This document shows positions 22,175 through 32,064 of a stretch of DNA of 64,000 bases, piece after piece. Source of the DNA: Dactylonectria macrodidyma (Eukaryota > Ascomycota > Sordariomycetes > Hypocreales > Nectriaceae); the NCBI GenBank assembly GCA_020744425.1, contig JAGMUV010000035.1:310001-374000 (forward strand), written 5' to 3'. The translations under genes were made by a program, and so were the position numbers. The notes under the pieces are model-generated. The model was not told the DNA's origin. It made no database searches and saw only the letters and a program-made list of their open reading frames with translations. Each line of letters opens with the position of its first letter. Position 1 is the first letter of the stretch.

Positions 22175-24204
22175 TTACTCTCTACGTGGGCTTTTGACCT
22201 CCCGCCCGCTGCGTGTGCGCTGGCAGTGTTTTGTTTCTGTTGGAATATCACTAACACTGCCAGGGCTAGCGCCAGGATCGTATGCACCCACGTGTGTAGA
22301 CCACAGCTAGTAACAGCTGTAAGGGCACGTGCAGGTGCCTCCCTGCTAGATATAGGGCCACTTCGTGGCCCTATTACCTAGCCTAGATTCTGCTCTTTAG
22401 ACATCAAGTAAAACACCAAGTTAACCATCACGGTTTGACGTCTCACCCGCCCGAAAGAGCAATTGCTATAACAGCAGGATACCTGAGTTATCCAACAGTT
22501 TCCATCTCAGATTCTTCACTTTCCTCCTCCGACCCGACACCCACCTCAATCACCGACTTGACCTCTTCATCCACATCAGCCTCTTTTTCCCCATCTTTTG
22601 AACTAGGAATGGACTTTTCAGCTGCTAGGGACTCAGCTAGAGCCATGAATCGTCGGTTCGGGTTCGGTACCGCCTTCCTTTTCCTCCCTCGCCGCAGCTG
22701 GGCCATCTGCTCCTCAAGCCCAGCAATCCGCCCATTCTGAACGGCCACCTTCATCTCTAAAGCTTCCAGCCCCTTTGCGATCTTTCTGTACTTTCTCCTC
22801 GTCGGACGACTTCGGTGTTTGGCCAAATCTCTCACCTGCCGGCTCGTCGTCGGCGTGTCATCTGAGTGCAGCTGAGTAGGGCTCGGTGTCTTGAACTGTT
22901 CCGCCACTGACTCCTTGTCTGGCTGGATTTCTGGATGTTTTAGCGCCTTGTGACGGCTTATAGGCCAATTTCCAGTAAACCTCCAGCCGGATAAGATAAT
23001 CTCTTTTCTCATGCCCGCCTCCCTGGCTTTCGCGTATGCCCGGATAAAATTGACCTTGTCAACCGGCGCAGAATCGGTCAAACTAGCCAGGTTTTGGAGT
23101 TCTTTTCGATATTCACCTTTGATGACATTAAAGATCCCATTATCTAACGGCTGCAAACCATGAGAACAATGTGCTGGCAGGTAGCAACAGTACACGTTGT
23201 TCAGAAAGCACGTCGCCATCCACCCGTCCTGCGCGCTCATCAGTAATCTTATAGCCGGAGAATCTGCGGTGTAACGGCCAAAAGTCTCACCTGCGCATGG
23301 CTCCCATGACCGTCGAGGATGATAAGTCTCGCATCCGAGGCATCTAGAGGCTCTGTCTGGGGTAAATAAACATCTTTCAGCCACTCAAGAGCTATATGGT
23401 TGTCGGTCCAGCCGTTCGGCGATGTGATGTAGTGCCAGTCCGCTATCGCCTCAAACTCTTCAACGAACCACTGCTTCTGCAGCTCTTTGCCTTTGAAAAT
23501 GATTGCTGGTTTCAAAGCTCGACCAGTTGCGGTGACAGCCTCAATAAACGACGTCCAAGCGCGCGACTGGGTGCCTTTCAACAGCGCCTTCTTCTTCGGG
23601 TCAGAGCTCCCGATTACGAGGCTATCCAAGCCTTGTGGACAGCTAATTAGCTATGGCCTATCAAAACCCGTTGGGGACTTGCAGACAACGTACCGAAACC
23701 AGCCATTATGCCACCCTCGTCCACGTTAACTGTGTTCTCAGGCTTGATCCAGCCGTACTCGGTCTCCCGAATATCAAAGTACCAATTGACCGCTTTTGGT
23801 GTAAACCCGTTAAATCTGGAGGCTTCCTGGCGTTTTCCAAGCTTGGTAGATAGTTTTATGTGACGCTTGACGAATCTGGTGGTCCAGTGCTTGCCCAGAG
23901 GCTGGTTATCGCCTTGTTGTTGGAGGATGGCCTCGACGCAGGCCCGGAGTTGGCTGTGGGAGAGGGCATAGCCCAGAGACTCCTGCCGCAGCACCCAACG
24001 AACGAGGGTCTCCTCTTGGCTCTTTGAAATACGCTGGTGGGCCTGGATACGTTCATTCCTGCTCGCATGACCGGAAAGTCGACGAGAAAGGGTCGGCTGA
24101 GGTACTCCTCGTTTCTGGGCCGCCTCGTTCTGTGAAAGGCCTCTATCGGTGATATCTAATATAGCCTCGGCTATGTCATCTTCTGTATAGGTACAGCGAC
24201 CCAT
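22175..24204 (-). pseudogene. Fot/pogo-type DDE transposase disrupted by a solo LTR
   Basis: Exons 24204-23694, 23631-23291 and 23228-22175, with an LTR at 22238-22497 inside the last exon. Without the LTR and one target duplication the frame is open for 546 residues. It has a psq helix-turn-helix (TEDDIAEAILDITDRGL), a CENP-B-type region (TRFVKRHIKLSTKLGKRQ), and a DDE_1 domain with D in NVDEGGIMAG, D in LIILDGHGSH and D in LQPLDNGIF. A coiled coil and acidic tail precede GREVKSPRRE. With the LTR present the protein ends at 22488 after METVG, losing only about 18 residues, so catalytic activity may remain. Confidence 0.9.
22238..22497 (+). repeat. Solo LTR (Copia-like) with 5-bp duplication
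   Basis: 260 bp beginning TGTTGGAATATCAC and ending GAGTTATCCAACA, with inverted ends TGTTGGA/TCCAACA, flanked by GTTTC at 22233-22237 and 22498-22502. Internal short palindromes (GGGCCACTTCGTGGCCC) are typical of LTR U3/R regions. The TGTTGGAA...TCCAACA ends resemble Copia LTRs. It lies in the last exon of the Fot-like transposase. Confidence 0.9.
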
Positions 24205-25875
24205 TGCGTAAGTTGTTCTGACGAGTCTGTTGGGTGAAATGTCGAGTTGAATGGATGGAGTCGCCTAGGGTAGATGAAGCGGAATGAAAAAAATTTCAAA
24301 GTGCTAGAGAACTGGGCTCCAGGGCGGGACGGAAAAAAATCAAGGCGATTTTAAAGGTTCATGAAATAGACAAGCATTTCCAGGCATTGTTTTATGAGCA
24401 TCTCCATTCCTGGCTGAATGCGGTGCAATTGAAAATTTGGATTTTGTATGGGAAGATGAAAATTTTGGTTATGCATTAGGTGGGGTTATTCGTTAGGTGG
24501 TCCCGCATGGTAGTATCTTCATGCCATTCCTTTGGCCAGTTCTGCTTGATATACGCGATGCGTTTACGGGGATCAAGGAGGAGAGCGGCGGCGTATACGG
24601 GAACCTCGTCAGTTAGGCGGTAGTATTTAGAGAGGATAAACCATCCCATATCGATGGCTCGAACCATCCGTTCGTCGGAGTGTTCATCTGACTGATATAT
24701 CTTCTGATACAATGTTAGTAATCGACTTGATGTGGATAGATTGAAGGGTACCTGTTGTTCTTCGTAATGGAGTAACAACATATCCATCAGCATAAACGAT
24801 TGTGAGATAGACGAGTCATCTCCCTCTGCATACAATGTTGCTGAAGCAAATGGCTGAAGAAACGTATGTACTTTGCCTAGCAACTCCCAATCTCCGACTA
24901 ATAGCCGATTGTCTCCGATGGCCTCTTCGTGATCAGACATGAAGGACTGGATTTTGTCCTTCTTTCTAATCGCACGATCAATGACCTGATACCAGGACGA
25001 CCAGCGGGTACGATCATCCATCCCTAAACGCAGTCCCACTGCCTTATCCCACGCATTCTGGTGGAGGCTTGATGAACTTAGCCACACAGCTGAGCCATGA
25101 AGCTTGCGTAATGCAGGGACATTCTCAACGCCGCTAAAGTCGTCAGCCGATATCACGGACGTATTGCTAGCCGTGCTGCCCTTGCGCTTGTGCTTTCTGG
25201 ACGGCTCTCCGTTCTTTCTCTTTGCTGTATTTCGTTCGGCGGCAGCCTTCTTTCGATGAGAGGCTAAGACCTCGGAAAACTGGGAGAGAAGCTCCTCTCC
25301 AGTGACACCGGATGCTGACTCGAGTGCTGCGACTAGAGCCTCTTTAGAAGATGCGAGAAGGAAGGCTTGAAGGGAAAGGGAAAGATTAATGATATGCGCG
25401 ATACAGCGTATACGACGTCCTTTTGCGTTGAATTTAATCTACTCAATGTCAGCCTATAGCCTAAACTGCGTAGTTAACTAACCTTATGTCTACTCATTAG
25501 CTTGCGTTGTATAGACTCAAGACATGTGTCGTTTGATGTCGCGTTGTCACCCGTGTGCCAACCAAGTTTTGACTGTATCCCGTACTTCTCTAAAGTATCG
25601 ATAACAGCCTGCGCTTGAGCTTCTCCAGAATGACTCTCTGCACATTCTGGTAGAGATAGTACTGCCTTACGAAGCTTGTAGTCTTTATCTACCCATTGTG
25701 CACACACAGCAAGTAGAGAATGTCTATGCGGTGATGTCCAGAGGTCTGTTGAGATATGAATCGGACTTGACGCGGTGGTGAGACTGTCCTTGATCTCGCT
25801 GCTGTAAAAATCATAGTTTGCTGCAATATATCGGACCATCGTACGCCGTGAGGTAATGAGGGAGTCTTTGATGTA

Positions 25876-27085
25876 CCATCCAGTACCCCTCTGCCGATAA
25901 GACCCCTCTACTGATAAGCAAAAAAAAAGTTTCCCCATACAAAATGCCCAATTTCACTTACACGGTGCTTGGCCAAAATTGAAGTTATTTACGTGAAACA
26001 AGTTGTGTCTTATTGAGAGTTTCATGCTGTTTCGTATTATGCTATTGTTGCTTACGCTATATGGGCGGTTTGGCCGCATGGAACTATCGCAAAATTTCTA
26101 TCAATGCCTCCTCCACGAACACTCCTCCCCAAAGCTTGTAGGACTTTTATCTGCGCCGGCCTTCCATAATCGCCTTGAAAAATGGCTCGAGCTTCTTACA
26201 CAGAGGATGACGTTATTGAAGCAATATTGGATGTCACAGATAACGGTCTCTCGCAGAACCAATCCGCCCAGAAGCACGGCATCCCTCAGCCGACTCTTTC
26301 GAACCGATTAAGAGGTGTACCGCCAAAGTCCGAGGTCACCCATCCCGCCCAGCTGTTATCCAAGTCTCAGGAGTCCAGATTAGTTTCCTGGATACTTCGA
26401 CAAGAGGCCTTGGGCTATGCTCCTTCTCACAGTCAAGTTCGCGCCACCGTCGCTGCCCTCCTACAACAGCAAGGCAGGGAAAAGCCTATCGGCGTACATT
26501 GGCTAGCCAGGTTTATGAAACGACATCCGTCCATAAAGACCAAGATAGGAAAACGCCAGGAGGCGTCGAGGTTCAATTGTTTTACCCCGACCGCCGTCAA
26601 TTGGTACTTTGACATCCGCGAGAGCGAATATGGCTGGATCAAACCTGAGAACACTGTTAATGTTGACGATGACGGCATCATGGCCGGATTTGGTGAGTAT
26701 TTTGTCGTTTCTTTCATGAGACAAACTAACCAGCTGCCAATATAGGCTTGGATTCCTTAGTTATCGGCAGTAGCGACCCCAAGAAGAAAGCCTTCCTCAA
26801 AGGCTCCCAGTCCCGCACTTGGACCAGCTTTCTCGAAGCCGCAACTGCAACTGGTCGTCTTCTGAAGCCGGGGATTATCTTTAAAGGCAAAGAGCTTCAG
26901 CAACAGTGGTTTATTGATGAGCTCAAGGAAGTGGCTGACTGGTATTACATCACGTCCGACAACGGCTGGACAGACAACCATATCGCGGTCGAGTGGCTCA
27001 AACAGGTCTATCTTCCCCAAACACAGCCGGAAGATGAGTCAGATGCGAGGCTTATCATACTAGATGGTCATCGAAGCCATGTATC
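25876..27085 (+). mobile_element. Fot1/pogo-like transposon (copy 3), 3'-truncated
   Basis: The left TIR begins CCATCCAGTACCCC after TA (25874-25875) and repeats a second CCCCTCTRCYGATAAG-type unit, then an A run and CCCCATACAAAATG, matching copy 1 in layout. The coding region follows from 26182. Similarity ends at 27085, where an LTR-like sequence starts, so the third exon and right TIR are gone. Its insertion removed the 5' end of the hAT gene on its left. Confidence 0.75.
26182..27085 (+). pseudogene. Fot/pogo-type transposase, missing last exon
   Basis: Exons 26182-26692 and 26746-27085 with a 53-nt GTGAGT...TAG intron encode the psq helix-turn-helix (TEDDVIEAILDVTDNGL), the CENP-B-like domain and the first two DDE_1 blocks (NVDDDGIMAGFG, LIILDGHRSH). 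The G expected in DGHGSH is R, one base from G. The third catalytic block (LQPLD) and the C-terminus are lost at the breakpoint, which coincides with the position of intron 2 in copies 1 and 2. It is otherwise free of stops and is closest to copy 1. Confidence 0.8.
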
Positions 27086-27286
27086 TGTTCGTATCCGCCT
27101 TTTCCGGGCCACCTGGGCCGGGGATGTCGCTGACTGTGACGGGAGCGTCTGGAGTGCTGGACCCAGGGTGGGGTCGATACGTAACTAGGACGCACGGGGC
27201 AGGCTACAGGGACTATCAACGCGTGTACGCGTCTACGCGCCTGCCCGCTTTCTCTTTCCTCTTCATCGTAGTATTCTCGCAATACA
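27086..27286. repeat. LTR-like sequence truncating Fot copy 3
   Basis: Starts TGTTCGTATCC exactly where copy 3 diverges from copy 1 and ends CGCAATACA, so TG...CA over 201 bp. It contains short palindromes (CGCGTGTACGCG). The left flank is GTATC; the right flank GTGGC does not match, so the downstream side was lost or this is one LTR of a decayed element. Tentative. Confidence 0.3.
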
Positions 27287-27432
27287 GTGGCATTACCTCT
27301 TGAGTTGATCTCATCCGGCCCGTGACAAAAGGATTGAATTTAATACTAGCCAGAAACTAGAAACGAGACAAAGCTCGGTTCTTGGAAATTTTGAATTTTG
27401 AAGAATGCTGGAATAAAGCGACCTGGCGCTTC

Positions 27433-27634
27433 TGTAACGGGCTAGGCCCTGCTGGACAAGGCAGTGCCTTGTCCCCTTGCTGGTCAGAGCACTGTTGCTC
27501 TGGTGACGACTTCGTCTATTTTTGTCGAAGGACGTTCTGTCCTTTTTTCTCTCTTTCTTTCTTCCTTCCTCAGCTCGAATGTAAAACGCATGAGGACTAT
27601 ATAGCTGTAACTTACACTATTAGAACCCTTCACA
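27433..27634. repeat. Solo LTR, same family as 5555-5767
   Basis: 202 bp beginning TGTAACGGG and ending CCTTCACA, flanked by perfect 5-bp duplications GCTTC (27428-27432 and 27635-27639). Several short hairpins follow one another (GGGCTAGGCCC, GGACAAGGCAGTGCC). The ends match the LTR at 5555-5767. Confidence 0.85.
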
Positions 27635-28294
27635 GCTTCTAGGAAATGGAGAGTTATGATATTATAATTTCATTAACGTTAGCGCATATTGCCAACCGGG
27701 ACCCCTTGAGGAACATCAGGACCTAAGAGAGTTTGGGCGCCGCCTAGGCTCACGCACCCCGTGCGTACGGTTGACTGTAACGCAAAGTGTCCCATAACTC
27801 AAATTTCAATTGGCATACACTAGGGGTGAATGACGATTGTTGCCTATCGCATATCCATTTTTGGGATACCCCGCTTAATTAAGTTAGTCATACAGCCCAT
27901 TCTAAAAACATCAGCAGCTCCTACCATGTGTTTTTTTTTTTCTTCCTTGCACTCATTTTCAGATACGTATAGCGATATACGCATTTTTGAAGCTTCTATA
28001 GCATGCGATATAGTTTTTTCTCTGTACAAAAACTATCGCGAAAGCTATAGTCAAATGCGCCTTTTGCCCATTTTTCCTCTACGTTGACATATTTTCTGTG
28101 CAGGACGCTAACCTTATATCGACAGGTCCGTGCAGAAAACTACCCTATCTGGATACGTACGAACCCAAACGCGCCCCATAGAGCAAGACCGAACCCGATC
28201 GAGCTCATACAATGGCGACGACCGTCGATTCCAAGATCAAGGGCGAGGATGTTTCGATATTCAAGTCCCTCGCCGCCGATGACAATTCGCCTAT

Positions 28295-29125
28295 TGTAAC
28301 GGTCCAAAGTGTGTGTACTTGCAACAAACTATGGCGAGTACTACGAGTGAACTAATCCTAAGGAAAAGGAGAGCGGAACGCAGGGCTGGAATTCTTCCAG
28401 CCTGACAAAAAGAAGTCTGCGTTGATCTCGATAGTTGGCTGGGCAACAGTTGGGACTCTTGCCGAGGCCTGATCGGGCCCAGCCCGTAGGGGTCTCGGCT
28501 TGAACTCTCGCCTAACCAATCAACGCCGGCACCGAAGACACACACACGCTCGAGAGCGACAGGTCTCAAAAGACGAGTTGTGCAACTAAGGGCGTGGGCA
28601 GAAGAGATATCATTGAGCTACGGAGGAAGGCTTCTAACCGAGGGATTGAGTAGGGGTATTTGTACTCCTACATTCCCCTAGTTGCATAGGAATTTTGGTA
28701 TAATGTTGCATCGGATAGGAAGGGTGCATTGTGATGTGAATAGAAGCTCTTGATTTCTAGCTATTTGAAGGGCCTAAATCAGCCCTTGTATACATGAAGG
28801 AAAAGACGGTCTCGTGACCTAAGTCAGGGATCCGAGCCTTCAGGGGCTCGAGCCTGTGGCCTGTCATGAGGGCACAAAAAAGCAAACATGATCCTAGAGT
28901 CTGATGATAGTTGTGACATATAATTATCAGGGGGGGGGCGGGAATGCCTTGCGGCATTGAATCTCACCCTTGAAATCTCGGCACCCCTCATTCCGGGCCA
29001 CTTCCAACAATAGGAGCTCTCTTCATTTCCCCCCTTTCCTTCTTTTCTTCTCTTCTTCCGTAGCTTTAGGATACTCGTTGTAATCGCCCAGCTCGTTGTC
29101 AATATACTCAGTTGGAACCGTTACA
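28295..29125. repeat. Possible long solo LTR in element A leader
   Basis: The ends TGTAACGGTCC and GGAACCGTTACA form the inverted TG...CA ends expected of an LTR, over 831 bp, and the interior has LTR-like features (a G run, pyrimidine-rich blocks). The flanking pentamers (CCTAT and AAAAT) do not match, so it could be a rearranged LTR or simply the element's own leader. It ends 3 bp before the transposase ATG. Confidence 0.3.
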
Positions 29126-29128
29126 AAA

Positions 29129-30750
29129 ATGCCTCGACCAGTTATTAATATTTCCCACCTTCGTCAGGAGATTACAATCCTATACGAGGACGATTTAACA
29201 ATTCAGTCTATTATCGAGTCTCTTTCGTCCGACTATGGCATTGACATTGGTCGCTCAACGCTCTACCGAAACCTCAAGGAATGGGGGCTCTCTCGTCAAG
29301 TTAAAACAACAACATCATCAGCTCTACGCGACCGTATCAAGCAGATGTTCTTCCAAGATTGCTTAAAGGATAAGCTTATCCTCCGTCGCCTGCAAGACGA
29401 AGGTTATACTATCAGTATAGCCGGCCTACGGAAGATTCGAAAAGAACACGGCATGTTTAGACGACAAGCCCTTGAACAGCTACAAATCGCCAAAGATCGT
29501 GCCCGATCATTTTTTGAGGAGCAATCACGGATATCTACGGTGATCCAGAACTATGGTCGTGGTTATCTGTATACGTACATGCGCCAGCAGCATCATACGA
29601 TCAGCCGCGATGCTCTCTATTCTACGTATAGGGACTTTGCCCCCGAGTCTGTTACTGAGCGATGGGGAAAGGCACGATACCATCGCCGGGATTTTAAAGT
29701 CGCGGGCCCAGACTGGGTTTGGTCTATTGACGGGTATGATAAGCTGAAGCAATGGGGTTTCGAGATTTATGCCGGGATCGATGCCTATTCTCGGTATATT
29801 ACCTGGTTTTACTGCGGGTTTTCTGCCAGTACGAGCTGGAACGTGGCCGTTCAGTATCTTAATGTCTTGACCCAGTGTGGGATGATGCCAAAAGCCTTAA
29901 GGTCAGACCATGGAGGCGAAACCTCGTTAATCTGCGGCATCCACTTCTATCTTTCCGGGATTCGGAAGAAGAAGGTCGGGTCACAGCTTATCCCTATGGA
30001 ATTCCGCGATTGTTGGTACTTTGGGAGGAGTGTTCATAATACGCGGATCGAGAGCTGGTGGCACCGGCTTTATCAAGCTAGATGTGGCTCTTGGAGAGTA
30101 AGCTTTATTATTACTATCTTGATATATCTTGGTCGCTGCTAATACCTTTTGATCAGATATACTTCCAATGGCTTACCGAACATGGCCTTTTCGATGGTGG
30201 TTCTCTTGCTGATCAAGTCGCTATCCTCTATATATTCATGAACCCAATCCGACGCGATTTGATCTCGTTCGTACATATGTGGAATAGCCATTCTATTCGG
30301 CGGCAATCCGGTCGGCCCCATGTCAGGGGCGGTCAGCCAACAGTACTGTACCACGATCTGGATTCAACAGATGCCCGGAATTTCGCGGAAGAGATCCCGC
30401 CCGATCGGCTCCAAACCTGCCTTGATCTCTTCCGAGACGAGATATCGAGGCTTGACGACTTCTTACTAGAGAATACTATGTCGATCTGTTCTGATATTAT
30501 CAGTAATACTATTGGCGTGGTTCCAGAGACTCCATCGAATGCGGAGTATCCCTGGATGGATGAGTATATTCTCTTAAGGTCGAGGCTCCGAGAATATATC
30601 CAAGGCAAGTTAACGCCAGCTGTCGAGTTACTAGAGCGCCCGCAAAATGGCCGGGAGCGACTAGCACAAGTGTTGGAGACTCGGGGCTTAGATATAGATG
30701 TATTAGAGAACTTGATGGCACAGGGGAGTATAGATAGTGGAGAGGAATAA
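29129..30750 (+). CDS. Integrase-fold (rve-like) transposase of element A
   Basis: Exons 29129-30097 and 30157-30750 with a 59-nt GTAAGC...CAG intron encode 520 residues with no defect. The N-terminus (residues 10-60, DDLTIQSIIESLSSDYG ... STLYRNLKEWGL) looks like a helix-turn-helix DNA-binding domain. The core carries D201 (WSIDGYDKLK), D260 (ALRSDHGGET) and E308 (RIESWW), an integrase-type DDE triad with 58 and 47 residues between them. A C-terminal domain (WNSHSIRRQSGRPHVRGGQP) follows. It would cut or join element ends in the nucleus. The homologue in element B has the same length, triad spacing and intron position. Convergent with the accessory gene, the two stops being 38 bp apart. Confidence 0.85.
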
Positions 30751-30787
30751 AGAGAGTAGTCTTGCTCGATAGTAAATATCTAACCTC

Positions 30788-31957
30788 TTACGGATCAGGG
30801 CTTCTGCGAATCTGCGTACGCTGGCGTGTTACCATAGTAAACTCAGGTACATTTGCACCGCCTGCGGAAGTCTGTGCCTTAATCGTATCCTCCGTCTTAC
30901 TAACCCCAACATTATCTCCCGAACTCTCTCCAATTAAATCCTCGATACGAAAGCCGGGATCATCTTGCACGAATATCTCTTCCTCCAGGAAATCCTCCTC
31001 AAACTTAAACGAGGGCTCTTGCTTTATATCAACCGCAACCTTGATGTCCTCCGACTGACCAGGCTGCATACTTAATGTTCGCTTTCGCTTGGCGGTAGTT
31101 CTCTTTGCCTTCGACTGCGATGGCTTAGGCTGTTTGGCTAGCGACGACGATAGGGCGTGAGTAGTCTTGCCCCTAGCCGTACGAGTAGATGCTGGAGTGA
31201 ACGGATCCTCGCTATCGCTTGTAACCTCGTACGAGTATAGAAAGAAGAGGGTAAACTTGAACGGCGAGGCGATCTTGGTATGTGTCGCGTGTAAAAATTC
31301 GATTAGTGAGGTCGTGTTATAGATCTCGTGCGGGAAGGAGGCGATGCTCGATGGTGTGTTCGATTGACAGCTTGAGATCAGTTCCCAGTCGAGTCGAACG
31401 AAATTGCCGTCGGTCGTAGCTAATCGAACAAGGCTGTTCACGAAGTCGGCATGACTCTCGTATCGTCGGGCAGGATCGGTAACGAAACAATGTGTAACCT
31501 TATAGGCGAGATATGGACTGCCCGCCTGATATTTCTTTGACTGCAGTAACCCCTGTGATATGTCCTTATAACCCCCAGTATAGAAGAATATAGTGAGATC
31601 GAATGGCTGTGACTTGGGCAGTTTCCGTGTTGCTTGGGCATGCTGGTTGCGGCTCTGATTCCCCTCGTTAATTGCCGTTGTTAGTTGATCGGATGGTAGT
31701 CGAGGTCGTGCGGTCGGGATAGTCATAGACGAGGCCGGGGCATGCTGGGACGTGTCCGATAGGACATTACGAGATGGGGGTTGGCTCTCATCTGTAAGAT
31801 CGATCGTGTCGACGACGGTTCGAGGCTGTGAAGATCTTTGTGCTTGAAGGGGGGGAAGGTCATCTCCGCAATACATACAAACCCGCCATTGCGGATTTGT
31901 TCGACGGAGAATAGAATGAAGATAATTCGTACGCGGGCAAGAATCAGAAGGCATCAT
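30788..31957 (-). CDS. Element A accessory protein 1 (Cys cluster, IDLT and KxE motifs)
   Basis: An intronless ORF of 389 residues, ATG at 31957. The order is an N-terminal Cys cluster (C8 ... CMYCGDD at about 27-31), VVDTIDLTDE at about 47, a folded middle region (FDLTIFFYTGGYKDI to FTLFFLYSYEV, about 120-255), then a basic and acidic tail with KQEP. The protein at 43768-44916 in element B shows the same order (Cys cluster, SIDLTVD, folded middle, VKSE and VKEE), although overall identity is low. IDLT flanked by acidic residues resembles a SUMO-interacting motif and the KxE sites resemble SUMO acceptors; both are inferences. No enzymatic motif is seen. Its constant pairing with the transposase suggests a role in transposition or its regulation. 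Confidence 0.7.
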   Translation of the reverse strand: MMPSDSCPRTNYLHSILRRTNPQWRVCMYCGDDLPPLQAQRSSQPRTVVDTIDLTDESQPPSRNVLSDTSQHAPASSMTIPTARPRLPSDQLTTAINEGNQSRNQHAQATRKLPKSQPFDLTIFFYTGGYKDISQGLLQSKKYQAGSPYLAYKVTHCFVTDPARRYESHADFVNSLVRLATTDGNFVRLDWELISSCQSNTPSSIASFPHEIYNTTSLIEFLHATHTKIASPFKFTLFFLYSYEVTSDSEDPFTPASTRTARGKTTHALSSSLAKQPKPSQSKAKRTTAKRKRTLSMQPGQSEDIKVAVDIKQEPSFKFEEDFLEEEIFVQDDPGFRIEDLIGESSGDNVGVSKTEDTIKAQTSAGGANVPEFTMVTRQRTQIRRSPDP

Positions 31958-31990
31958 TAATAAAGTGTAGTTAAAGTAGTAATTACAAAA

Positions 31991-32035
31991 ATCTGCGTAC
32001 GCAAATTCTTACAGCTTAAATAATCTGCGTACGCA
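31991..32035. promoter_or_regulatory. Two direct copies of ATCTGCGTACGCA
   Basis: ATCTGCGTACGCA occurs at 31991-32003 and 32023-32035, start-to-start 32 bp, 35-80 bp upstream of the accessory gene ATG at 31957. Each contains the perfect palindrome TGCGTACGCA. A third near-copy lies at 30809-30820 within the end of the same gene. Position and symmetry suggest a binding site for a dimeric protein, possibly one encoded by the element. Confidence 0.4.
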
Positions 32036-32064
32036 TTTGATTTGTCCTACACCGATAAGCGCTA

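Larger units (their letters stand above)
22019..24510 (-). mobile_element. Fot1/pogo-like transposon (copy 2), nearly intact
   Basis: A 2492-bp element with long TIRs starting CCATGCGGGACCACCTAA, about 70 bp and nearly identical at both ends, flanked by TA (22017-22018 and 24511-24512). It encodes one transposase on the minus strand and shows little RIP-type damage, so it is younger than copy 1. It sits inside a hAT transposase gene and itself contains a solo LTR, giving three levels of nesting. Confidence 0.9.
21465..25875 (-). pseudogene. hAT transposase interrupted by a Fot-like element
   Basis: Minus-strand hAT coding sequence runs from 25873 (IKDSLITSRRTMVRYI, then HISTDLWTSPHRHS with the first D, HTGDNATSNDTC) through about 24513 and resumes at 22016 (ASATAFWQKEFN, TPLEWWCQ, ERTFSGA), ending near 21465. 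The gap is exactly the element at 22019-24510; removing it with one TA rejoins the frame at EDT-IASAT. A stop follows ERTFSGA (CGA to TGA type) and the rest (RTCSWDGLR, ECTGNWLRQG) is still recognisable. The 5' part, with the BED finger, is cut off by the Fot-like element starting at 25876. Confidence 0.85.

Noticed and set aside
28220..28330. Short ORF MATTVDSKIKGEDVS in element A leader
   Set aside because: About 35 residues with no homologue in element B and no recognisable motif; too short to call.
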